From Bretschneidera sinensis (lineage: Eukaryota; Streptophyta; Magnoliopsida; Brassicales; Akaniaceae), in contig CM043698.1 in assembly GCA_023935145.1 (NCBI GenBank), positions 60,302,001 to 60,366,000 on the forward strand: 64,000 nucleotides of DNA, in the 5' to 3' direction. Both the position numbers and the translations under genes were made by a program. Below the pieces are notes generated by a model, which worked only from the letters and a program-made list of their open reading frames with translations, was not told the origin of the DNA and searched no databases. Shown piece by piece: positions 36,723 through 46,922 of the stretch (positions are counted from its first letter, which is position 1; the number at the start of each line of letters is the position of its first letter).

Positions 36723-38026
36723 GTAGTGTCAGCCACGGAACTAGTGGTGGATCCACTATGGGGGCATGTGGAGTCAATTGCCTCCACTTAACTTTTGTAA
36801 AAAAAATTAATACTAAGTATAATTTTAAATTTACCCTTATTAAGATAAATAAATTACCCTATAAATATTAGAAATTATCTAATCTTAATGTAAACATTTT
36901 GCAAATATTTAAAAATTTTAGAGAGTTGCTTTTTTTCTTCTTCATGTTGATTTTGATTTGAATATATGTTTTATTTTTATTTGAGTATGGTTTTTTTCTT
37001 TTGTTTTCATTAAATTGTAATAATTTTATTTTAAATGGTTATTAATTTGTTATAGAAATAGTTATTTAATTAAAAAAAATAAAATCAATCATTCAAATTA
37101 AAAACAAAAACTAGATCCTTCATACCTATTTTCAACCCCTAAAAGTTATTTTTTAAAAATAATTTAAATACCAAATATTAATTTAATATTGATAAATGAT
37201 AAGTTACATGTCAAAAACTAACCAAATTTTATCATAAAAAATGTATGTTTTATCCCAAATTATATTAGTAAGATAAATTACTTTTTTTCTTCGAGGCATT
37301 ATAAACTCTATTAAAAAAAAACAACTACAAAAGGGGTTATAGCATTAACATGCTATCTGGGATCTTATCAAATTTATGAAATATCAATAATCTTTGAAAT
37401 ATAATTTCAAAAAAATAATAAAAATATTTGAATTATTAAATAATTAATGGGATAAATACATTTGCTCCTTTGGGTTTAACAAAAACTGCATCCTAAAAGT
37501 TTAAGAAATGGCTGTTACTTCTTTTGACCGACTTTAGCCAAATGGTTTTGGTTAATTTTTGACATATTTAATAAAAAGTCAATATTACCATTTCATATCA
37601 AACTTTTTACTTTTATTTAAACATTTTTTCTTGGATAAAAATAATGAATTATTCAAATATATTTTTTTATAAATTATCAAATATAAAGTTAAAAATAAAT
37701 ACTTCTTAAAAGATTTCGACATACCTATCGTCTTCTACTACTCTTCTTTTTATCTTTTTTACATATGAGCTAGGTTTCGATGTTGATAGGGTGTTCAAAA
37801 AAGGTAGGTCTGCTTCAAACATACCCTAATGTCTCTTCTCAAGCTTTTTTGATTTGTTGTCGCATCGTAGACGAGGACTGTGTCGTTGTTGTTGAGTCGC
37901 GGTGGCTCATCGAGCATGACCCAATGATTGAGCGTGAAGATGGGTGATAGGTTTTGTTTGGTGTGTGAGAAAATATGGGGAAAAGAAAGGGGTTTGGGTT
38001 TTGGAATCAGTAAGCAAAAAGGATCG
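36723..38026. other. AT-rich region, no gene seen
   Basis: Apart from a patch at 36730-36790 (ggatccactatgggggcat) that looks like another transposon remnant, only AT-rich sequence is seen. The last 250 bases directly precede the duplicated pectate-lyase promoter block. Confidence 0.35.
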
Positions 38027-39386
38027 AAATATTGTCCGTTTTAGATAGATTTGTTTTTTTTTTTTTCTTGGGGTGGATGTTTTGTGTGATTCATATGGTC
38101 AGAGCAGGAATATTATCCTTCTTACTTTGGATTTTGGGATTACAGTTTTGATGAATACCATTAGCCAGACCTCAAGGGAACAAATTCCAGGTCCATGTGG
38201 AACAAGAAACAACTCGATTATTGGTAAGAAATTTCAAACCTTTTTGCCCATTTAGCTCTCATGTTTTCTCTAAGTATTTATAATGAAATGTTGAGTGCAA
38301 TCAATTGTTTGTTTCATGGGAATTTGAGATGGACATTGAAGCAAAAGATAAGCAATCTTCGAGCACTCTGGTCAACTGCATGCAATAAAATCTAATTACT
38401 ATTCAATTAATAAAAAGAAGAAAATCTAATTACTAATAGTAAGTTTAAGCATGCAATGCAACTTTCAACATACCATACTTTTTTTTATTGATTGAACATG
38501 ATATTATTTAACTAAACTTGATTTCTTTACAAATAATTTAAACTAGACCATAACCAGTTTAATTCAGATTTTTAATTGTAAAAAAAATTAATAAATCAAG
38601 TAAACCATCTTTAATTCGGTTTTATAAGTTTTTCTTTGGCGATGTGGTTTTGATTGCTCTTTTTTCAAATGGCTTGAATTTCACTTTGAAATTGAACAAA
38701 TCCGAACTAGGAACATATCTTTTTTATTTGATTAACATTATTTTCTATTAGCAATCTCATTTTAGTTTCAATTGCCTTTTTTTTTCTATAATCTTGAGTA
38801 TAGTCCAAAAATTATATAAAAATAACAATATTCTGATTTTGATCCGGACTATAGTTTCAATAGAAAAAAAATATGAAAATCCTCGTTATACCATACTAGA
38901 GTATGGTTTCCATTTTTTTTTTTACAAAAGAAATTATTTGATAATAGAGATTATGTGTTCGATAACACCAATATGGCCCACTCTAGCGAAACGTGGGAAT
39001 TGCAATGGAACCAGAAAAATCTACTAATAATCTCGAAAAAATTAAATAGTAATTATTTAAAAAAATTAAATACCAATGTTACTACTCAATTTTTCCATAA
39101 TTGTTAGTAAATTTTCTCGGTTCCGTAGGAGTTACCACGAAATCTAATCCGTGGTATCACAACTTTTAATGAAATAAAAAAATGAGATGTTATTGGAACT
39201 CTAAAAGTTATTATTGTTTTGTTTCGGTACTTCAACTTACAATAACGTCCCTGATTAAATTGTATTCTAAAAAACATTTAATTTTAATTAAAAACATTAT
39301 TGTAAGTTAAATATAAAAATTATCAATAACACCACCCTAAAAGAAATAAAGATAAAACAGGATAATAGTATTTAAAAATTGTCAAC

Positions 39387-39394
39387 TATAAATA
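39387..39394 (+). promoter_or_regulatory. TATA box of the pectate-lyase-like gene
   Basis: TATAAATA lies 185 bases before the ATG at 39572 and is conserved in copy B (about 53551). Transcription would be expected to start near 39418-39425, inside the left arm of the inverted repeat at 39405. Predicted from sequence only. Confidence 0.5.
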
Positions 39395-39404
39395 GATCTT
39401 ATTT

Positions 39405-39513
39405 CATTAAATTTTAAAAACTATTATCTGACAATTAATTCACAGGATTTTTTTAGAACGAATTATTAAATTCACTGGATTAATTGTCAGATAATAGTTT
39501 TTAAAATTTAATG
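39405..39513. repeat. Perfect 35-bp inverted repeat with 39-base loop
   Basis: Left arm 39405-39439 and right arm 39479-39513 are exact reverse complements (arm start cattaaattttaaaaactat, arm end ctgacaattaat). They lie between the TATA box and the start codon. Copy B has the same structure at 53569-53603 and 53643-53677, so it predates the duplication. It may be a small foldback insertion. Confidence 0.9.
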
Positions 39514-39571
39514 TACCTCGGTCAATTAAAGACCTAATATTAAGCTCATAAAACGACGACGAATAAGGAAG

Positions 39572-41040
39572 ATGACATCGCTCCCGTACACTGCCGTGGA
39601 CATCAGCCTGAAAGCAATGGCCGGTCAGGTCGAGGGTTTCGGCCGTTTCGCCATCGGCGGACTCGTTGGTCCGCTGCACTTCGTCACCTCTCTCTCCGGT
39701 TAGCTCTCATGATACCTATATACTGTTTGATATTACTGTCGCTTGTTTGGGTTTCATGTGATTTTTATTTAATTGGTCTCTATTATGGAGCCATTAATCA
39801 TGATTAGTTTATGTTCTTTTGGGAAAGAATGAATGCATGTATGTACTGTATAATATAAATCAACGCAATATTGGATTTGTATAGATAATCCATGTTTAAC
39901 AATTGATCACTCTGTGGATAGTTGGAAGCTCTGTGAATCCTCTGCGTGATTACAAGTTAGCTGGTTGAACCTTTGAATCGTGTTTGGACTTTTTGCGGTT
40001 TTTCTTTTTCTTTCTAATTCCTCGTTTGTACATTATTTTGTATAGGATGATTTTCTTCTTTTTGAAGCTGTGTGCATTGCTAATTCGCAAAAAAAAAAAA
40101 AAAAAAAAAAAAAAAGCAATGCTTTCAAATTTTAATATTTGCCAATCAAATTATTGTGCTGGATAAGATGTAGATGTGTCTGTTCCTAGATAATGGCCCC
40201 GGATCACTTCATGAAGGATGCCGGAGAAAAGAACCGCTGTGGATTGTTTTTGAAGTTTAGGGTACCATACATCTTTCATCGTACTTGAATGTGCCGTCTT
40301 ATAAGACAATTGATGGCCGGGGACAGAGGATAAAACTCATGGGCAAGGGCTTAAGACTGAAGAAATGTGAGCAAGTTATTATATGCAATCTAGAGTTCGA
40401 AGTTGGTAGGGGACATGATGTTGATGGTATTCATATAAAACCGAATTCTAAGCACATATGGATTGACAGATGCGGCCTTCGTGATTACGATGATGGACTT
40501 ATAGACATTACTAGACAGAGCACGGATATTACTGTCTCTAGGTGGGTTGATTCTTGCATATTATAGGATGAGACTGAATGCTGCGAGTAGCTTGGTTCTG
40601 ATTAGTTTTTTTTGCTTATGGCACTAGATGTTATTTTACACAACATGACAAGACGATGCTGATTGGAGCAGACCCCTCTCATGTTGGTGACAAATGCATT
40701 CGGGTGACAATTCACCACTGTTTTTTCGATGGAACAAGGCAAAGACACCCTCGTCTCAGATTTGGGAAGGTTCATCTGTACAACAATTACATCAGAAACT
40801 GGGGCATTTATGCTGTCTGTGCAAGTGTAGAAGACCAGGTAAACACTGTTGTCTTTAACTAAGTGTCTGAGATGTTCTGCATCCATAATATGTTGCAAAG
40901 CATATAGTTTTCATCTGAATCATAGCATCTATTTTTGTTATTATATTTAGTAGTTATGCCTCTATTATCGGATATACTCTCAATACAACATATATGAAGC
41001 GGGACAGAAGAAACAAGTTTTTGAATATTATACAGAGAAG
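39572..41040 (+). pseudogene. Pectate-lyase-4-like gene, broken
   Basis: Exons inferred by homology and splice sites: 39572-39698, 40190-40541, 40628-40838 and 40972-41040. Landmarks of pectate lyase (family PL1, which cleaves de-esterified pectin in cell walls) include SYKTIDGRGQRIKL, NSKHIWIDRC with the calcium-binding DYDDGLIDITRQSTDITVSR, MLIGADPSH, HHCFFDGTRQRHPRLRFGKV and WGIYAVCAS. A TAG stop at 40258-40260 in exon 2, in the stretch before GTIHLSS, truncates the protein after about 65 codons. The expected acceptor before exon 4 reads GG instead of AG; an in-frame AG 18 bases upstream would add six residues. The final exon or exons are not found before the LTR at 41477. No signal peptide is seen, as in the PL4-like subgroup. 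Confidence 0.85.
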
Positions 41041-41476
41041 GTAACCTACTTATTCATTTTTACATTTGAGCTGACATTTTGCATGAGTCTACTAAATTTT
41101 AACTTTTATAAAAACTGAGGATATGTTATGATCATATGTAATTTATATTGAGAATAATGCAGATTTGGTATCTGCTTGGTAAGATTATTATGCTGTTCAA
41201 GTTATTTTTGACATCGGTCACGTTATTTAAAGATATTTTGGTATCATGCATTTGTCTAATTATTAAATTTTAAGTTTTGCTGACTCTCTCTTATCTGTTT
41301 AATGTCTCATTTTAATCTTTATTGAAGGATGAGAATGTCATTATCAGCATATAGGTTTGTATTTAGTTATCTCCAGGAAAATATGACTTGACAACTTAAG
41401 CTTTATATAGACTATTGGGTCTGGCTTGTTGATCATTTATGATTTACCATTTTTCTCTAACTGAGTTTTGTCTTCT
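41041..41476. other. Former intron or 3' flank of the pectate-lyase pseudogene
   Basis: AT-rich sequence following the last recognised exon. Neither the missing C-terminal exon nor any other gene is seen. Confidence 0.4.
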
Positions 41477-42072
41477 GTTACACAATAGACCGTAGAAGAG
41501 TGAATTGGATTTTAAAAACTTTTTATTAATTAACTTGTTAGTTTTTAAAACAGTTCGATAAACAATGCACACAATCAAATAATATGCTTGTAAATAAAGG
41601 AGTTAAGGAAGAGAAAATGCAAACTCCATTTATAGTGGCTCGGTAATGTTGGAATCTTTTCGATCCTACGTCCACTCTCTTCAAGGAACCTAATCCACTA
41701 ATCGTTAGTCGAGAAACTTCACGAGTGTTGCATAAACCTTACAATAATCTCTTTCTCACAGAAGTTACAATCGAAGTGTTTAATCCTAACACTCTAAGAG
41801 TTACACCAACTCTTTCTCTTTATAATAAATTGTATTAACTGTAAAGTAAATGGTAGAGAGATAACAATGAATGCTTTTACAAATGAATAATATCTCTCTT
41901 TCAAGAACTAGCTTGAAGAACGGCTCACAATGAATTTTTAAAAGTTTTTGAGAATTAATGAGCTATATGATGAATTGAATGTGTTATCTTCCTTGTTTAA
42001 ATGTTTATTGAAGTGAGTTTATATAGCCTTGAATCAATATGGTCGTTTGACACTGACTTGGTAGGTTTGGGG
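41477..42072 (-). repeat. Copia-type LTR, part 1 (split by the hAT element)
   Basis: On the minus strand this ends ..aatccaattcactcttctac.. followed by TGTAACA, resembling the 3' end of some plant copia LTRs. The internal cttcaaggaacctaatccac and agttacaccaactctttctc stretches are also LTR-like. The sequence runs into the 8-bp duplication gtttgggg at 42065-42072 and appears to continue at 59161. The outer edge (TGTTACAC at 41477) is inferred and no target duplication was identified for the LTR itself. Confidence 0.45.
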
Positions 42073-42841
42073 CAGTGTTTAAAAAAGCGGAGTCTGGCCA
42101 CGTCCACGGCGCGCCCAGAGGTGAAACGGGGCTAAAGCCCCACAAGGCGTGAAACCTTGGGCGTATCTGTTGCTTGGCGTGCATTTTTCGGGTCTGGGCA
42201 TTCGCCCAAACATGAGGCGTACGCCTTTGACACCCCAAGTGTCCGAGCGTACGCCCAATGCATTTTTTTTAAATTCAGCAACCTCAAAACGACGTTGTGT
42301 TGGGTTAAATTAAATTAGCCCCATTTAACCAAAATGACACCGTATTAATAAGCCCTTAGCCCCTTACCCATTTAGTCTTCTTCACTGAGGTCTGAAGTCG
42401 CGTCTTTGAAAACACTCAGTGTCTCTGCCAGTGAAGCTCAGTCCTTACTCCAATCCAAGCTCTCTTCGTCTCTCTCTCTCTCACTTATCCATCCATACTC
42501 TTTAATTATCTTAGGTAAGTCATTTATACTATGCTTTCAAGTTATAATTTATGTGAACAATGACTGATTCAGGTCTTTTAAGTTTAAATTATCTAAATTT
42601 AGGGTTTTTTTAAAATGTCAAACCGTTACTTTTTAATTCTTGTTGAATGGACTTATTAAAGCCCTTTTATTTATGCATAAAAATATTTTGAATAATGCTT
42701 GAACTAGTATCCTTCAGAGCTCAAAACTGAGCTTGTGCAAATGGGTTTTTGAGTATTTTTGTTTACTTGAACTAGTTATCGGCAATTTTTCTTTTTGGTT
42801 TTTATTTTTTGATAAAAGAGTGTGAGAGAAAGTATAAGAGG

Positions 42842-42959
42842 ATGGTGAATTTTAAGGAATTATTGACAAAGAACACATTGGTTGGCCTTGGTTTGGCGCA
42901 GTTTCACTCTCTTTTGATCACTTCTACTGCGTTTTCATCATCTGAACTAGCTAGAAAAG
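42842..42959 (+). pseudogene. SLC35F-like (DUF914) transporter first exon, orphan fragment
   Basis: ATG at 42842 opens a 39-codon exon reading MVNFKELLTKNTLVGLGLAQ, then HSLLITSTAFSSSELARK, and ends with a GT donor at 42960. This closely resembles the N-terminus of plant solute-carrier family 35 member F1/F2-like transporters (DMT superfamily). The preceding 42360-42500 looks like a CT-rich 5' leader ending in a possible donor (ttaggtaagtc). The next expected exon (NAPTSQSFLNY type) was not found downstream. It lies inside the hAT ends, so it is probably a captured or relocated gene fragment. Confidence 0.7.
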
Positions 42960-45349
42960 GTCTGTTTCTCTCGTTTCTATGTTCTACTGATTTCTTTATG
43001 TGCAATTTATTTTCTGCAAGCAGTTTTTTTTTTAAATTTTTTATCTGTGTATAAATTTGGTTTATGGTCATAGAAGCTACATTTTTTTTTTGGTGTTTGG
43101 AGTTTCCCAAATGTGCTTGGTGTTGTTTCTTTCAAATGTTTTATTGAAATGCCGAGTTTCTACATTTTCTATTTTTATTTGTTGTCTTCCGGTGGATTCT
43201 CATATACTCTTATTAGTTTAGATATTCTTTTGTAAATGCTTTTCTTCTATTTGAGATTCTTCTAAAATCAGTAATAGGCTGCTCTTTCCTCCGTTAAAAT
43301 GTAGTGAAATTGATTGAAACTGTGAAGAGTCTTTTATCTGCTTGTTTTGTAATGATTAATAAGTGTCTGTGTGTCTAATAAATTTTAAAAGCAAAGAAAA
43401 GGCTGAAAATAAGAAGATTCTTAACATGGAAATTTATGGTTCTTAATATATGTTTTGGAACACCAAAATATATATTCCCATAAAATTTTCCCTCTACTCA
43501 TTCGGTGATGATTATGGATGTTTGATGATAATAAAACTAATAAAAATTTAATACTACCATTGGTAGTCTCAATTTTGTAGGCTGTAGTTACATTTGAAAG
43601 ATTTAACGGGGAGGAAAAATAGATTATCCACCAATAAATAATCCTTTTCTCCTCTCTTTTTTTCGTCTGTTGGTATTCTTTGTGCGCAACTCTTCAGGCG
43701 GATTAGAGAATTCGGAAAAAAAAACCTTGCGATCTCACCCCAAAGAAACTCAAATCGATGACATCAAAGAGAACCTTAAAATCACTTTAACAACTGAGCT
43801 AAACCTTTTAAGTTCTTTTTCCCTCTTTCAGTAACAGTTGAAAATGTTTAAGATACATAATTTTTAAAGTGTTCCTAATGTCTAAAAATTTCTCCATTAA
43901 TATAAATATCTTCTTAGAAAATGAATGCCGTTTTCCTGCAACACGAGCTATCCATTCTTTTTGGCCTTCTTTGACTTAACAAATGGTGATCGATGACTAA
44001 AAAAAATATAACCATAGGGCTTGATTTGTTGCTTTAAATGAAGACACACATGACATATATCCATTGCTATGTTCTACTTCCATTTTGATAACTGATTTTC
44101 TAGCAAGAAGATATTTGAACCATTTTAACAAAGCAATAGAGGTTAATTATGTGTTGATTAATCATTAATTTTAAAATTAATAGAGAGACAACAATCCCTT
44201 TGCCTAATGTCGTTAGAAATTGATATGAGCCAAATATACGGTTTAATATAAGATTAACATGTAGCAACCCTCAAAGATACAAGAGTAATTTCACCCGTCT
44301 CAAATTCTATAAGTAGAAGTACTTTTTTTTGATAACCCATTCTTTACACACATACTTTTTCTATTTTTACCTCGCTTATTTTAATTATACATTGACTTAA
44401 GTATCAAAGAGTCATTTCTGAAGAAAAAAAACACTCAAGGTTAGCTTCCTCTTCAAAATACCGTACCAGACCAAATCAAACTCGACTTTCAAAGACGACT
44501 TAAATTGATCTAAGTAGATCTCACCTATTTTTGGGATCAACATAAAGTAATAGCTATATGAAAGTACATATAACTTAATCCCTTTGCAGAAAAAACAATA
44601 TTACATCCGTCCCATATAATGTATGTTTAGAAAATCCAATTTTTTAAAAAGACATAACCTACTTTACATAAATACTTTTATTTAATATCTATATTTTATG
44701 ATAAAATTGTTTAAAAAATATAAATTTGAGAATAATTAAGATAATTTAGCTAAAACCGAACTTTGCTTTTTCAAAATAAACAATATGAAATATTTCAAAA
44801 TAAAATACTTGTCAATATATATTAAAAGAAAAAAATACTGTATTAGACTTTTCCAGATCTATGCAGTATATTTGACATTATAATTTATTTATTTTTCTTA
44901 ATAAAGATAAAAAAAAAAACTCCCAAATTTCGATAAAATTCCCTGAAAATTCTGTTAGGTGCATTATTGAAGAAGGCATCATTAGCTCGAGTCTTGACTT
45001 GGGGTAACACAGAGAGAGACAGGGTAGTTACAAGTATAAATCAGGCTTAAGATATCATTATTAATAAAAAAAAATCAATATCAGCCACCAACATGATAAC
45101 AAAAATTCGCAAGATTCAGTATGAGGCTTTAATAAGTTAGGAATTTATACTTTTCCATCAATTGTGTCAGTTGTTCATTGATTAGATGACAACCCCCCCC
45201 CCCCCCCCCCAATTATTGAGTTACTAATGGCGTATTTAGTTATGCAGTTTAAAAATTAGTTTTTGTTTTCAAAAACCGGAAAACAATGTTTAAAATTCAA
45301 AAAGTTGTTTAGATAGATGCTTTTTCAAAACCTATTTTCAAAAATGCAT
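42960..45349. other. Unassigned region inside the hAT span
   Basis: 42960-43560 looks like an intron continuing from the SLC35F-like exon. 44230-44545 resembles a second, more decayed gypsy LTR (ttgacttaagtatcaaagag, ending ttttgggatcaaca), similar in plan to 45350-45806. An 18-base poly-C run lies at 45193-45210. No gene is supported. Confidence 0.4.
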
Positions 45350-45829
45350 GTGTTTACGATGTGGGTAAAAATATGTCATCCAATAGGAGCCAAACACGTG
45401 GTGATCCTAAAGGTCATAACGATAATTTTACATTTTAGGCACAATCACCGGTGCAAGAGAAGCACATGACATGCAAAAGCACCGTCTCATTTAGAGGGCA
45501 AAATAGTAACTTCAGTCAAAGGACCCGCCACCCTTCTTATTAGAGTAAGATTCCAAACCCTATATAAAAGCTCATTATTTCATATATCTCTTTTTTTTTA
45601 TCTGTCTACTGCCATTTACCTCATTCTTAATCATATGTTGACTTAAGCATCTAAAGGTTCTCCCGAAGAATAAAACCTTCAGACGACTTCCTTTTTCAAG
45701 TGTTACTATGCTCTGCAAACGTTAATCTGACCTCAGCAAGATGATTGGATTGAACATAAAACTATACTTGACAAGACTATACCTTAGCTACTTTTCGGCA
45801 TCAACAGATTGACACTGTCTGTATGAATC
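45350..45829 (+). repeat. Gypsy (Tat-like) LTR end with primer-binding site
   Basis: Contains ctatataaaagctc (a TATA box near 45561), then ttgacttaagcatctaaagg, and ends ttttcggcatcaaca at 45806. The next bases, gattgacactgtctgtatga (45807-45829), are a diverged form of the PBS after Tat-lineage LTRs. Element interior is missing; the LINE poly-A begins about 30 bases later. The left edge is approximate. Confidence 0.55.
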
Positions 45830-46117
45830 GATAAATTTATCTGCGGGTCAAAACCTAATCCTTTTTTTTATCTGTAAATAAAGCTTGAATTGATCAAAAA
45901 TGTGTACAAAAGTCACTGGGCATACCCAGTGGATTTACAATGATAGCATATATAAAAGATAACAAAATAAGTTTACAAGAAAGGCCTAATCTCAGGGAAA
46001 GAAGCATACACAATTCTATATACCAGAGTTTGAATTTTTCTGGCTAGGCAATTAGGATTCACTGAGGTTCCTTCAAATTGTTTTCCATTTCTAGCCATCC
46101 AAATGTTGTAGACAGTG

Positions 46118-46561
46118 CTAGCAAGGGCAATTTTTTTTTGCAATAGCTGGGGGGCCAGTACCTTTTGCTTCTTTTTGGATCCACTTGGTTTCACTTTGAA
46201 GAGTTGTCATTTCTCTTCTGCAGCCCAACCATTTTCTGATCAAGTCCCAAGTTTCCTTGCTAATACGACATAAGAAGAATAAATGTTCAATGGACACTTC
46301 ACACTCTTTGCACAGGGGGCAGAGTTTATCATCTCCTTCCAGCAAGAGTCTGTCTTTGGTAAGTAACTTACCCTTGATGCTCAACCATAGAATAAAGGAA
46401 TGCTTGGGGGGACAGTTGCTATTCCACAATAATGGAGCCCATCTGGCCATATTTCCTTTAAGTCTGATTGAGTTGTAGACCTTCTTAATGCATATATCAT
46501 TCTGATCTTGCCATTCTAGCAACTTGGCTATAGCCTGCTGAGTAGAGGCAGCCTGGGTCAC
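46118..46561 (-). pseudogene. LINE zf-RVT C-terminal region
   Basis: Fragment with RWAPLLWNSNCPPKHSFILW and the zinc-finger pattern CPLCKECEVSIEHLFFLC, then WDLIRKWLG, typical of the reverse-transcriptase zinc-binding region at the end of plant LINE ORF2. It is separated from the reverse transcriptase by about 360 bases of frame-broken sequence. Overlapping minus-strand sequence to about 45975 (ALASTVYNIWMARNG) continues the domain in another frame. Confidence 0.8.
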
Positions 46562-46922
46562 TACCTCATCTCTGATACACAGAATTCTCTTCCATAGAGG
46601 AGAGTCCTCATGTTTAGGACTTATGCCTCATATTGGTCTGTCCTGCATATAATAGTGTTACGCCCACTGAATCCATAAAGAGTTTTTTTTTCATGTGAAT
46701 GTTCTATAAAATTCTGGTGAGTAGGGCTCTGTTCTAGACTTTAAGGTCTATTAGGCCTAAACCTCCTTCTGTTTTGGGTTTACAAATATCTTCCCAGGCC
46801 ACAAGAGCCTTTCTGGTACCATTGTTCCTACCATTCCATAAAAAGGATATGCACATCCTAATTATTTTTTCCACTATATTAGCAAGGATAGGGAATAAAG
46901 CAAGCCAAAAACATTATACCCT

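Larger units (their letters stand above)
38027..39904 (+). repeat. Promoter and exon-1 duplication, copy A
   Basis: About 1.88 kb repeated nearly unchanged at 52184-54068 in the same orientation. Differences are scattered single bases and homopolymer lengths. The block covers the upstream region, 5' leader, exon 1 and start of intron 1 of the pectate-lyase-like gene. Copy A is the one connected to the remaining exons. Confidence 0.9.

Noticed and set aside
38794..39027. Conserved ORF present in both duplicated blocks (38794-39027 and 52957-53190)
   Set aside because: Conservation is explained by the recent DNA duplication; the peptide is AT-driven (poly-F/K/N/I) and lies in promoter sequence.
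45193..45210. 18-base poly-C run as a functional G-quadruplex
   Set aside because: A pure homopolymer in degenerate sequence, prone to sequencing error; nothing around it suggests function.
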